Assembly (NCBI GenBank): GCA_030142905.1
Contig: JASJOG010000002.1
Span: forward strand, 2,850,501 to 2,914,500
Reading direction: 5' to 3'
DNA: 64,000 bases
Source of the DNA: Heliopora coerulea
Lineage: Eukaryota > Cnidaria > Anthozoa > Scleralcyonacea > Helioporidae
Positions 17,606-29,100 of this stretch are shown here, piece after piece (within the stretch, counting starts at the first letter, position 1; every line of letters begins with the position of its first letter). Both the position numbers and the translations under genes were made by a program. The notes under the pieces were generated by a model, which was given only the letters and a program-made list of their open reading frames with translations, was not told the origin of the DNA and did not search any database.

Positions 17606-17640
17606 CTGATGATGAACTTTATGTTTTTCAAAAACGTTTG
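17606..17640 (+). ncRNA. Degenerate hammerhead-like motif in the 3' tail of the PLE remnant
   Basis: CTGATGA is followed by a possible helix II (TGAA at 17613-17616 against TTCA at 17627-17630) and then AAAACGTTTG, where an active ribozyme needs GAAAC. The key G is replaced by A and no helix III closes. It lies about 60 nt past the PLE stop codon, where PLE elements often carry hammerheads. It is probably a decayed ribozyme. Confidence 0.35.
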
Positions 17641-18363
17641 TAATTAAATTTTATCTTAATGGCAAATGTGATAGGTTGCGGTTGTTTTTTCTTCAAAAAC
17701 TTTGCAAATAGTTCTCGTTAGAGTTCTAGAAAGGCAATTGGCTACAATTACAGTTACTCAAAAGAGTAACGATTACTTGTAAGTTGTTACTTGTAATGAA
17801 GTTACTGACAGCACTGACATTACACTACATCAAAACACTTTATGACTTCAATCACTGCGTTTAAGAAGTTTTAAATTGACGACCAAAATGCAACACCGTC
17901 AAAGTAGACGCTGGAATTGTGTCATTTTCTGACATTTATAGCGCAGGTTGGTGGATCATTTTGTGAGCATAACGCCGGCCTTAAATCTTTGAAAGGCTGT
18001 ATGGGAAGTATAAAAATTTTTGTAATGCTTGTGTTACATTTGGTAAATCATTATATAGATTCCTGGATTCTGGAGGATTCCTGGATAATCGAAAACTGAA
18101 TTTGTCATCTTGTATAAATCCAAACTATTTTTCAACATGCTTGTTTTTACTTATATATTCCATAAGCGTAGGCAATTAGTAAAACAAAAAGTATACATGC
18201 TATTCTAATTTTTTTTATTGTGCCAGGATTCCGGTTCGGCAAAAGCAACCCAGTAAACTCGATTTCCATATCTGGAATGCTAACTTCCAGTCATTTGTCC
18301 GGGCAAAAAGTGAAGCCAAGATGGACGTCTATGGAGGGTAATTTTGTACATCAGTTTTAGTCA

Positions 18364-18407
18364 CTGACCTATATAATATACCATATATTAGTATATTATA
18401 GAGGTCA
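18364..18407. repeat. AT-rich palindrome
   Basis: TGACCTATATAATATAC pairs with GTATATTATAGAGGTCA across a 10-nt spacer, with one mismatch. It is probably a structural part of the surrounding inverted-repeat element. Confidence 0.6.
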
Positions 18408-18872
18408 ATGGTTTTAGTCCTCTTTGCGGTCTTGTACGTCAACTCCAGTCCATTGTACAGCTTAAATCTTCAGTTTTTGTTCAGTTCTGCTGCGAAAACA
18501 TTCACAACCATGGAAAAAGTGTTCAGACGAAATATTACTTGACCAGTTTTAAATATTCGAATATTTAAAAGGAGTTATTATTGTTGTGTAGCCTAAGAAG
18601 TGTGCTAAATTGTCTAAAGATGGTAAATTTGTGGTAAAAAGAGGACGTGCACTTAGTAGTTTGCTAAAGTAGTTTTTCGAGATCGTTTTATCATGGTTTC
18701 TCGTCAGTTTTGGAAATTTATTTTCGTGAAAATATATAACTTGTAGCTCGGTTTGACTTTGTCGAAATATTTTTGAAATTTTTAAACTCATTTCTGCCTT
18801 TTGAAGAAATGTTTTGTGTGTGTTCTCAAAGAAAACTCTTCAGAAAATGTAAAAAATTGCTTGGCAGACTAA

Positions 18873-19300
18873 AGGTTAGGACAGAAGGGGCGTCAAATCA
18901 CGGAGACATGTCGCAGTGACAAGCCCCAGCGACAAATCCCACTGTGTGCACTAAGGAAAAACTTCGTCGCGGGGATAAAATTTCGTCCCTGCAACTTGTT
19001 GCATGAATTCAAATTGATTTGAATTGAAGTCGCAGGGACAGAAGTGTGTCTCCGCGACATTTCCGTTCGTGTGAACAGTTCACGCAACAACTTTCATCGA
19101 TAAAGTCGTAGGACAACCAATCACTAAGCGTCATTTAATTTCCAATTCACATCCCCCTCCTCCCATGGGTAATTACTAATTAAAACAAGTCAATAATGTA
19201 AATCAAGTCACAGCGACAAGTCTCCTCGTGTGTCTGAGAAAAGGGACACGTCCCTGCGACATGTCTCCGCGACGTCACGCCTCGTGTGTCCCAACCTTAA
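18873..19300. mobile_element. Nested miniature inverted-repeat element
   Basis: The left end AAGGTTAGGACAGAAGGGGC mirrors the right end, in reverse complement AAGGTTGGGACACACGAGGC. The interior holds several diverged copies, in both orientations, of a motif around GACATGTCGCAGGGAC and GTGTCTCCGCGACA. It has no coding capacity. It is inserted inside the element at 18250-19428. Confidence 0.6.
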
Positions 19301-19789
19301 AACTGACGTACAAGCCCGAGTAGGAGACTGTAACTGACGTATAAAATTGCTCTCCATGGGCGGCCGTCTTGGCTTCACATTTCATTGGCCAGTTAGCATT
19401 CCAGATATGGAAATCGAGTTCACTGGAGCAACCTCGTTCCCAGGGTCTTATCAGTGCACAGCCAGCTTACTCCCATGGATATTAATGGTCGAAACATTGT
19501 ATCCACGGCGTTTTGACCTGACGGGGATGCTCATGACCATCGCATCAAACTCTAAAAAGACTGGAATGCTAAGTAATAAATCAGGGACACAATCAGGAAT
19601 GTCGAAGGGCAGGGGTCGGATGGTGGTATCAAGGCACCACTGGGGCGATTTTGATCATTTCGAGTGAAGTGGATCTACGTGGTTTTGGGAGATGAGGGTA
19701 ATGAGCTGTCGATAACAGTGCACACATAAGATCTCCAGCAAAAAGGGCAGGAGTTGTGACCCACCCTAACCTCCTTCTAGTTATGTTCT

Positions 19790-20440
19790 TGTGTATCCTA
19801 CAAGAGAGGTATTAAAACGAGGCAAGGTGCTTGAAAATCAGATCAAACGCGACTTTCGAGTGCATGATATAGCTTCTCAAAAGAATCCGTATGCCTTACA
19901 CCATTACAGAAATCGACTGGGCAAACAAACTGTGACCTGCATCTTGAAATGAGCCAGCTTAAACAGATATAAACAGCAAAACTCTTTGAAGAGTGATACT
20001 AATTGTTCTACTCTTGCTGCTGGTAACCAAATTCTCCTTAGCTTAGAGAGAAACAATCAGTTCCCTGATGAAGATCTTGGCATTAATTGACAACGGTACG
20101 TGGATGAGTATGTCTTGAGTAGAAACTAATATGACCCAAAACCGTTCATTACGGCTCTAAGAAACTTCTACTTGGCTGTCATAAAGAAAATTATCCAAAA
20201 GTTGCCTTTTAGTGATTCTCTTCCAAAGGATAGGGCAGTACTCCAGCCTGTGAAAGCCTCCACCGATCCATAACCTACTGCCGATTTGGCTCAATTCTTA
20301 ATCTAATCAAACGATCCCCACATCTTGCAATTTCTGACTCTGAGTCGCTTGATAGTCTGAAAGAAGAGTTTTGAGATTTCAATTTATCATCAGCAGACTC
20401 TCCAACACAGAGTATGTGCCACAGTTGATATAGGACCAAG
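19790..20440 (+). pseudogene. Decayed hAT/ZMYM-like transposase-derived sequence
   Basis: A broken frame gives YVDEYVLSRN, then YDPKPFITALRNFYLAVIKK, then IQKLPFSDSLPKDRAVLQP. This pattern resembles the region of hAT-like (SCAND3/ZMYM-type) proteins that leads to their C-terminal end. At least five in-frame stops interrupt it. The family call is from pattern memory and is uncertain. Confidence 0.4.
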
Positions 20441-20446
20441 ATCTTT

Positions 20447-20472
20447 TAATCCATCCATCCATCCATGCATCC

Positions 20473-20509
<37 letters not shown>

Positions 20510-20560
20510 CCTGTTATCCATCTATCCCTCCATCCTTCTATCTGTTTATCTCAATCTCGT
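20447..20560. repeat. CATC/CAAT microsatellite cluster
   Basis: Runs of ATCC and then seven units of AATC, followed by imperfect CATC-type units. Confidence 0.9.
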
Positions 20561-21044
20561 TACCAGGACCATTTGCGCCCCGGGGGCAAGAATAAATTTA
20601 TCGATCTGTACGTTATCCGTCGATCCATTTATCCATATATCCATCAGTACTATAATATTTTAACATTGGTTACATATTATTAAATGGTTAAATATTTCCC
20701 GATTTCAAGAAAGCGTTTGACACTGCTAATCCGAAATATTCTTTTCACAAAACTTAAATAACTGCGATTAAAAGCAAGTTGTAATAAATCTCATGTTAAT
20801 GCTACGTTATGTGATGAGGATACAATAACATGAGGTTTTTCACACAGCTCCAATGTATTTATTTGGCCTTTACCATTTCTCCTATTTATTTACGATCAGA
20901 TTTGTTCTGTCGACTACAATCACGGTAGAATGAATGAGATCACACTAAACTCAATTTCACAGCATTCAGTATTCCTGTATTTCAAGAAGACTTTTAGTAG
21001 AAAATTATAGATATGCCAATATCAGACAACTGTTGGAAAGTTAC

Positions 21045-21580
21045 AAATTGTCTGTTGGAATTTTGACAACTAAATATGTGATTATAGGATCAGAACAGAG
21101 GTTGTCTCCTTTAGAAGTCTGTTATTTCTATCTTTAAATGATATTGACTGGATTTCACTTAGAAAAGTAGAAGTAACCTAATATTTAGAACTTGAAATAG
21201 ATAAGAATATCACTTGGCTTTGGTATGGTTGGCTAAAAATGTGGGGCGAAATGCATTGAAGGATTGTAATACCCCTCCCTAAAATTAGTCCATACTTGAC
21301 AGAGTATGCAATTCACATTTCTTTTACTCAACAATTTTGACCTGTTTTGATTATAACTCGATTATTTGGGATGGTGGAGAAGAGGAACTAGCTAACTAGC
21401 TACAAATATTACTAAACCGTATGGGTCGAACAATATTGGATAATCCTTACACGCTTGAATGAGTTACTCCAGGAATTAGAGTGGCGATAATGAGCTGAAA
21501 AATTGTTTAATGGTAAAGTGATTATGATGTTTAAGATGTCAAATAAACTTGTCCCATAATATTTGATCGATAGAGTCTTT
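21045..21580 (+). pseudogene. Non-LTR retrotransposon (LINE) RT C-terminal remnant 1
   Basis: Broken frames give YVIIGSEQRLSPLEV near the start, then MFKMSNKLVP and YLIDRVF at the end. This order matches the segment after the RT catalytic core in Jockey/CR1-type LINEs (a GS.QRL motif, then a K.LG-like strand, then the late R..MFK..N...P.YL motif). Many stops are present and both ends are lost. Confidence 0.5.
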
Positions 21581-21610
21581 TCTTCGTAAGGTAAACGACT
21601 ATAATAGACG

Positions 21611-22885
21611 CTCGGGAACAGGCACGTCGCTAGAAATTTTTTTCGAGGGGATGTCAGTATCGCGCAGTTTTGCCACTAATTAAAAATTTTCAACGCTCCA
21701 AAAAATGTACTGGCTTCTTAAATACTATAACATGACATAACAGAGTTTCCTGATCGTAATGGCATACGAGAGTAAGGCTCGCAACGTGGTCCTTTCAAAC
21801 CACTCGTCAGTCTATATATCACTTTTTTTTATTCACCAATTTTTTTATTTATGGGAAGACTCGGATAGATAATGATGACGTCGCATTTTTCGCTTCAGTC
21901 CAGCTTTTTTATCGAACAAAGGTCAGTTTTGGGGGCTCCACCTTCAGGTATTTTACTGATCTACAAAAAGCAAGGTCTAATTTGGGTTTAACAGGGATCA
22001 ACTTGGATGTCTGGATGTTTATGAAGATCAATTTCCGTTCTTCGTTTTCGATATTTTAATCGACAAGAAATATGAAAATATATGACTTTAGACGTTCGCC
22101 GTGTAGTTTAAGTAGCAAGTTTAGGCCTAGTAAATTAGAACTAGACGGATGATTCTCTAGGAGGCGTTCACAAGTTAATGCAATCGACAGCGACACTATG
22201 AAACACTACTAGGTAGGATGTTTTGATGCCAGGCCCGCCTAGAGTCTTGGTGGGGCCCAGGGCAAAATAGAAATTTGTACCCCTCCTTGCAAGAATTGTT
22301 TTGGTCGATACTGCGCTTGACAATAACGCTTTCATTGCGTTCTTCATCGGAGAGCCTGAAGATAAATATTCGGGCGATGACATGCGCAACCTGCCCTGGC
22401 TCACTGTGTAAGGGACCCGCGTTCAATGAGTAAACAAATAGGGTCAATTAAACAAACCGAGAGGATCTTATTCAGATATTTGATCTTAATTTGAAACATA
22501 AAGGAAATAAATTTATCAGTATGCTGAGGCAGCCTCTCTTAACCTTGTTCCCCGGCCGCCTCTTGGGCTTGGGGCTTAAGGTCCCTCTTGCGGTTGGGGC
22601 TTGGGGCAAACTACCCAGTTGCTTCCCCCTCTCTGGGAGGGCCTGTTCGCTGCAGAAAAAAAAATATAATTTTGGCAGCTGAAAACTGCCCAAACATTAA
22701 CATCTTCACTTCAGCCCTTTAGACAAATACGTATCGACAATTTATTCCGACGCCGAGAGCGGTTTCAAGCTCGCAAATTAAAACTGGTAGATTGTGATAC
22801 TCTTTTATGACTCACTATTGAACTGGAAACTTATGATCGTGGTAGCAATCGGAAGGATTTGAACCCCTGAACCCCACCCCTTGGC
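21611..22885. mobile_element. Possible older hAT-type element enclosing another
   Basis: CAGGCACGTCGCTAGAAA at 21611 resembles the reverse complement of the sequence near 22885, CAAGCCGTGGCGTAGCCAAG. Both look like hAT termini followed by G-rich tracts. The pairing is imperfect and no target duplication is clear. Confidence 0.3.
22230..22645. mobile_element. hAT-type miniature element
   Basis: Ends CAGGCCCGCCTAGAG and (reverse complement) CAGGCCCTCCCAGAG are inverted repeats. Flanking 8-mers TTTGATGC and TTCGCTGC agree at 6 of 8. The interior is GC-rich near both ends and non-coding. Confidence 0.5.
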
Positions 22886-23334
22886 TACGCCACGGCTTGG
22901 GAGTTAGGGACTTTACAAGAAGTAAAGACGTGTTTTTGCAGAACAGTTTCGTGTACTGTAGACCTGCAAGGCTGTAGAATTCCCTTCAGTCGACATTTCC
23001 CACAGGAAGAGGTCTTCGTTGAAGAGTATAGTAAAATCTTCGGGCGTTAGCCCCAGTAAGGTTGTAAAGTACTCGTAGTCAATCCGGAAAGGGCGAAAGT
23101 ACGTATAATTTGTTTGCTACATTTGAAAACTAAACAGTATCTGGAATATTTTTCTCTGTAGCAGCCCGTGACTTACTTCATGTATTTTACTAAAAGTTAC
23201 TTTTTACTTCTAAAGTTAAAACACTCAAGGTTCTCAGACATTCAAGGTTTCAATCATTTCGTATTTTACTTAAAAACTGGTTAAATAAAGCTTAGAAAAA
23301 GTACATAAGTGGCTTTTATGCAACAAGTGAACAT

Positions 23335-23800
23335 TTAGTGAAGAAAAAACAGAGTATATGATCACTGGATCCAGGCAAAAGTTATATACCATCGATGACG
23401 ATCCCCAAGTAATGTTGAGGAATAAGAAAATAGAACGAGTAAAGCATTGTAAAACATTGGGAATCGTAGTTGATGATCAGCTGCTTTGGAATAGTGATAT
23501 TGCCATATAAATAGCAAAGTTTCTAAAGGCCTAGGGGTACAGCGAAGAATAAAACCAATTGTTCCAAATTCAGTTTAATCAAAATTTATTATTGTATTAT
23601 TCTTCCTTATTTAGCTTACCACAGTTTAGTTTGGGACAACCGTAGTAACTATTTGGCTGAAAAAGTACAAAAACTGCGAAACAGGGTAAGGCAAATAATT
23701 TCTGGTAGGTCATATGATATTCGATCTAGTCAATTGTTGAATATGAATCAACTCTTTCCCGGCGGAATAAGACTTCTATTATATCACTCTGACTATCGCT
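23335..23800 (+). pseudogene. Non-LTR retrotransposon (LINE) RT C-terminal remnant 2
   Basis: Reading from 23338 gives TEYMITGSRQKLYTIDDDP, then NKKIERVKHCKTLGIVVDD and QLLWNSDIAI. These match the post-catalytic part of Jockey/CR1/L2-type reverse transcriptases (GSRQ.L, then K.LG...D..L.W). Stops and a frameshift follow after 23505, and the late part near 23600-23800 survives only in pieces. It is a 5'-truncated dead copy. Confidence 0.6.
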
Positions 23801-23912
23801 AGACGATTGTACTCATCAAAGGGTTAGCTCCTGGAACACAGCACATAGATATAGACGATTAAGCATACAGAATGATCAACGGAGATGCGTAGATGGATAA
23901 ACGAAAAGATAT

Positions 23913-24308
23913 CACTGGCGTAGCCAAGAGGGAGCCAAGAGGGAGGAGGTACCCCCAGTCATCTTCAAGGCTATCCTGGAGAAAACGTCAAATCCGTAGA
24001 GAAAGTAATGGGAGGAGGAGTTATGCTCATGTGGCATGGTCAGGTAAGTTATCATGCTGTCGAATTATTAACTTATAACCATTGTTATAATATAACCAAA
24101 ATTGGACGATATGGCAAAGTTTTCAATTTTTATGATAAATTTCCAGTTCATCCTTGTTTAAAGGTTGTGGAAAACTAATGGATTATGATCCACTGCGTAT
24201 GACTAAGTAATTCAAAGATTCGATGGTGATATTAATTTTACAGGGGGTCCAATATATTTCAGTAAGAACTGCCACCTCCCCAAAGGTCGGACCCTGACTA
24301 CGCCACCG
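23913..24308. mobile_element. hAT-type miniature element with 7/8 target duplication
   Basis: The terminal inverted repeat is CACTGGCGTAGCCA on the left against CGGTGGCGTAGTCA in reverse complement on the right. The flanks AAAGATAT and AGAGATAT are an 8-bp target duplication with one difference. No coding frame is present. Confidence 0.65.
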
Positions 24309-25118
24309 AGAGATATATGGATAGAAATTTATCTATTTATTTATTTGTTTATTTAAACCTATTTAAACAACGGCAATCTTTCAGGACATCAAGGAACCGT
24401 TACACACCGGCTTGTAAAATGCACTAAAAATAACACGTTTTAATATTAAAAATAGCTATTTACAGAGTATATTCACACTAATTAAAAAATACAGTGAAAA
24501 TTTCGAATAAGTTTTGGTATACCATGGAGAAATCAGGTTATAACACTTGTGTAACTCGCTTTTGTTATTTTAGAGTAGCTTTAAATTCTTTTAGTGAAAT
24601 GTTTTTCGATTTTCATTCCCTAGATACTTGTTCAAGTAGTCTGCAGTAAAGTAGCTAATGCTTTTCCTTAATAAATTATGTATTTGGCTTGGGAAGAGTA
24701 TAACTACTAGCATTAACACAAAGGGGGTAAAATTGATTATTTGAGAGCGTAAACATGTTAGTCATGCTTTCTGTCATTAGATCGTAATTTTATTTTGTAT
24801 ATAAATATTGCTTTCTAGTGATTTCCTTATTCACGGAGTGGTTCTCAGTTTAAGCGTTTTGTTTAGATTAGTGGCTAGACACTTTAAGATTCTTTTAGAC
24901 GAACGACTTTTCATCGATTTTTATCGCATTGAACTGGCCCAGGACTTTAAATTGTTTGTGTAAATTACCGGAGACTTTTCACAAGGCTTCTTCGACGATT
25001 TTATTTCAATTTCTTCTAGGATGCTTGAATTTAGATGTAATTTTCTTGAGAAATCTAATCTAAAGTTTGTTTTGGCTACATCAAGCGGGATCTCATCTCT
25101 TTTTGCAGCACAAACAAT

Positions 25119-25448
25119 CATAGGCATACGGGTCCTAATCATTTGGGGGGGGGGGGGGGGGGGGGCGGCAGAGACGATCTGCCCGAATCGCTCTACTCGA
25201 ATGTTTAGTTAGAAAAAACCTAGGAATAAGAATTACATATTGCACACGGTATATACATGGCAACCTGAATGCACACTAATATCCAAACTCTTGTTCATTG
25301 TTACCGATTTTTGAATATTTTTCTGTTTTAATCACGCTTAGAAATTTATTTTTCCCAGTTCTACCTGAGCTATTTGCCCGAATCTGGTCCTCTCCAAATC
25401 TTTGGGGGGTGGCAGTTGCCCCCCTGCCCCTCGCCTCGTATGCCTATG
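25119..25448. mobile_element. Young hAT-type miniature element with exact 8-bp target duplication
   Basis: The ends are CATAGGCATACG and its perfect inverse CGTATGCCTATG. The element is flanked on both sides by the identical 8-mer CAAACAAT (25111-25118 and 25449-25456). A 21-G homopolymer lies at 25145-25165, near the left end, and a shorter C/G-rich tract is mirrored near the right end (about 25400-25435). The 330 bp do not code for protein. Its transposase must come from elsewhere. Confidence 0.85.
25145..25165. repeat. G21 homopolymer
   Basis: An uninterrupted run of 21 G, inside the hAT-type element. Length calls in such runs are error-prone. The run could form quadruplex structures. Confidence 0.9.
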
Positions 25449-25884
25449 CAAACAATGCAGGAGAGTGGAAAAGGTAAAAATCCTCGAAGGAATACACAAG
25501 GGCAGTTTTCAGCGCGGTTGATGAAGTTACTGATCAAAATCTAGCAAAAATTGCAGTCTTAATCGATCACAAGTCGACAGTGACGACATTCGCTCAAAAT
25601 GCCATATAATCACCAGTATCTTACAAAACTAATCTCAAATTGCAGTCAGGTGTACGATAAAAATCCCATCAAATCTCATGTCTAACACGCAGCAGAAATC
25701 CCCCATACAATGTAGTATCCTGACGATGCCACTCCCCAAATCTAGTATTTATATCCTGGGTTCTTTCCCCGAGCGGTAATTATCTTTGCCATCCGGGACG
25801 TTGTTCAAGTATGCATAATTATGAAATTGATGTATTATTTCCACCATGGCGGAATTCTTTGACTTAGGAAGTGAATTGCTGCAA

Positions 25885-25892
25885 TATATAAG
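25885..25892 (+). promoter_or_regulatory. Candidate TATA box of the LRRFIP gene
   Basis: TATATAAG lies 267 bp upstream of the start codon, which would put transcription start near 25915 and give a leader of about 240 nt. A short open frame with a good initiation context (ACCATGG, 25846-25908) overlaps it. If transcription starts farther upstream, that frame would be an upstream ORF instead; both cannot hold for the same transcript. Confidence 0.35.
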
Positions 25893-26158
25893 CAAGGATA
25901 TTTTGTAATATCAAAGGCTTCAAGCCTTTGGAACAACACGAAATATAACAGGAAGGTCAGGAAGTTCTAGTACATTCCCTTATTGTTTTGTCTGCGTATT
26001 CCTTGAAGAAAATCTGTCGACTTCACCAGCGAACTCTGTAGTTCATGAGTCAACGAAAGCTGTTGGGTTGACCCGCTGATCGTTGATCTTGTTTTTGTTA
26101 TTGCCGGCGCTTGGATTATAGGAGGCAGTCAACGTAATATCGTTCCGTTTATTTCACC

Positions 26159-29100
26159 ATGAATGCTGGTCGTAGAAGAAGCGGGAATGTATTGCCTGGT
26201 CCATCATCCGAAGACCAAGCGCTAAATCAGATTGCTTCCGAGGTAAGATCTCCTTTCTTTTTCGCATTTTGGATGCTAAGGAACATTCCTAGTATACAAG
26301 TTATCCAAGACCGTGTAATAAGTGCGTGTAATCCGATGCTAGTTGTAACAGTCTCTGCTCTATTGTGCTCCGAGATCCTGAAAAAAAGATGTTCAGAACT
26401 ACTGTCATGCCAAAGTCAGTTTAGGTCGAGATTAACCGCTTTCTGCTACAGACAAATCGATTGTAAATTTCATAGGAAAAGGTTAACCTTGATATATGTT
26501 TTGTTTACGAGCAGAAGTTTTATAGGTTAGTGACAGATGACCAAAATCGAATATTGGTCGTAGTAAGGAGTATAGTATTTCAACTACTTTAGACCGTCAA
26601 AATCAAATGATTTTGACTACCATTTAAATATTGTTGCAATTATTCTTCACGATTACACGGAATCTGAACGTACCGAGTTGTTCACAACATTACTGGCGTT
26701 CGTACTTCGTGTTCATTTTCCTAGACGTCGAATGTTTGTTATCATAAGATGACATCTCTAAATTTGGTAACAAAATTTGGTGTACACTTTGTCGTTAGCG
26801 ACTCAAAAATGGATTCTTTTGCTGGAGCGGGAAACGTTAATTAGGAAACAAAGATGTTTAATTTGAGTCAGACTAGGTTTTCTCATCTTTCCTCACTTGA
26901 CGTTTTAAATGTGTAACTGTTACAACAGCAGGAAGTCTAGAGTGTAAAGCTAAAATGATTCTGAAAGTTTTGAACCATTTTAAGTGTGTTATTGTCTGTG
27001 TTCTGTTGAGCAATGTTGATACAGGTGTAAGTGTTGAAATCGTCACTACAGTTATAAGAGTTCCTCAAATTGTCCTGAAATCCTTTGGATTCCTACTAGT
27101 ATCAAAATTTTTCCTGTCATACCCATTTCGTAATGTTTCCATGTATGTTGTCTGAGTAGAGACGTACGGTTTTTAGTAATTGGGTCATTAAAACTGAATG
27201 TAAACAATTGGGTTGCTGCAAGGATCAGATCAATAGAAATCATTAACAACTGCTTTAATACGAAATGCAACTGAGTAGATTCTAACCATAGAAAAATACA
27301 TTCTTTAGAAAGGAGTGTATGCAAATAATAAAAGAATTCTAAGCTTTGACATTGCAGCTTGTGGACCAAGAAACTCATAATGTACAGATTTAAACTTGAT
27401 GGCTTGCATTTGATATAAATTTAATGAACCACATGTCAAAATTCTGTCTGGATGGTAGTCAGAGTAGCCAGACAAGAAGATTGTTTAAAGATAGCTGTGA
27501 TTAGGATTTTTACAGGTACTGCTGTTAAACATCAAATTATTATTAAGTAATCTTCTGCACATTATTTTGGCAGGCACCAAGAATTGACCAAAATGATTGT
27601 TTGTGGTAATGTGTTGGCTCTTTATAGAAAAATCAGACAAGTGAACAAATAATTATCCATTGCTGGTTGCATAAATTTGATTCTTAATTAAAAATAAAAC
27701 ACTTATATGTGTAGATTTTATGAAGAAACTGATGACATCAATTTTTATTAGAACTATAGACAAAAATCAAATGCTCAGTAATTGGTAGTTTTGAATAATA
27801 ATAATGACCAGATGCAAATATATCTGTTATCACTAATAAACAATTCATTATAGAATCTGATCAGGTGAAAGTTGTTTCTGAACTGAAAAATATTCTCAAA
27901 AGTTCTAAGTGATAAAGTCAATTATAGCATCTGACAGGTTCTGCAATCATCATGCTAGTACCTGTATTGCTAAGTATTTTATGTTCATTTGTATAATCTG
28001 TGATAGCTTACAGTGTGAATAATTATTATTATCAAGCCTTTATTGATTGGACTGTAATTGAATCAGAATTTTTATGTATCTGTTGTTTCAGTGGCAGCTG
28101 TGATTGTTAGTCTCTAAGCCCATCAAGGTATAATTGCTGGGCATTATTTATGTGAGCAAGAGTTTACATTTGCTGTGACATGGTAGAAATTACAGATTTT
28201 ATTTTTCAGGCTATGTTTTAAATTTGTATAACAAAATGTATTAGTTGTTAGTGAGATATCTTAGTCTTTCCAGACATTATTATCAACAATTTGTATATAA
28301 AAATGATATTCAGTAGTTGAGTCATGGTAATATGTAAACAATGGTTATAAATTTTGGTTTTCTGGGTAACTTGGGTAATTGCTGGATAATTTTGTTCAAA
28401 AAAACCCCATTTTTCTGTTATAGCAATAGAGAATATTTAAGTACTGTATTTTCTGGGCAATTACCTGCAGATTATCTGTTAATTTTGCTAAAATACATAA
28501 TCAGTGTGGGTTGTGCAGTGGTGCATGGAATCTGTCAAATTTTTTAGAACAAGGCACATTGAAATGATTGAACGAGATGTATGATTCAGCAGTGCAACAC
28601 CACAGCCAAGGCCAAGAGTTCCATTTTCATCTTTTGACATTAGAGATTGTGATTGAGTTGCACAGGTTGTTAAATTGACATTTTGTGAATATTATGATCT
28701 GGTAACATGTAAACATGACAGTCATCTGTGATTTATATTATACTGTAACTCATACAACGTACGTTTAAACATGAAATACAAATAACAAACTTTCTTGCAC
28801 AATGAAAACAGACTACCCACACATGACTTATGCTTGTATTTTCTGTGATAAAAGTACTTGTAAACTTAATAAATGTTTTTATCCACCATACTTTTTTAAA
28901 ATCTTGTGGTTGTTTTACCTTTTTTCAAATTTTGTAAAGGTGAAGTAATATGAGCAACATCTTTTGTCTACATGTAACTCAACATTCTTGTGTTTTAAGT
29001 TGAATACCGTTGTTGCACATTTTAACCATTGAAAAATTGCAGTGTAAAAAAATTCAGTGTAATTGATGACTTGCTTCGCAATATAGTAAAATGTGCAACA

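Larger units (their letters stand above)
18250..19428. mobile_element. Terminal-inverted-repeat element with roughly 100-bp ends, host of a nested element
   Basis: The left end (about 18250-18360) and the right end (about 19310-19428) are reverse complements at roughly 80 percent or better. They share CTCGATTTCCATATCTGGAA and GTGAAGCCAAGA. No transposase frame is seen between them. A 17-bp-arm palindrome lies just inside the left end (18364-18407) and a second element is nested at 18873-19300. Confidence 0.65.

Noticed and set aside
25846..25908. 20-codon upstream ORF before LRRFIP
   Set aside because: It overlaps the TATA candidate, so it is probably not transcribed; kept only as an alternative in the promoter entry.
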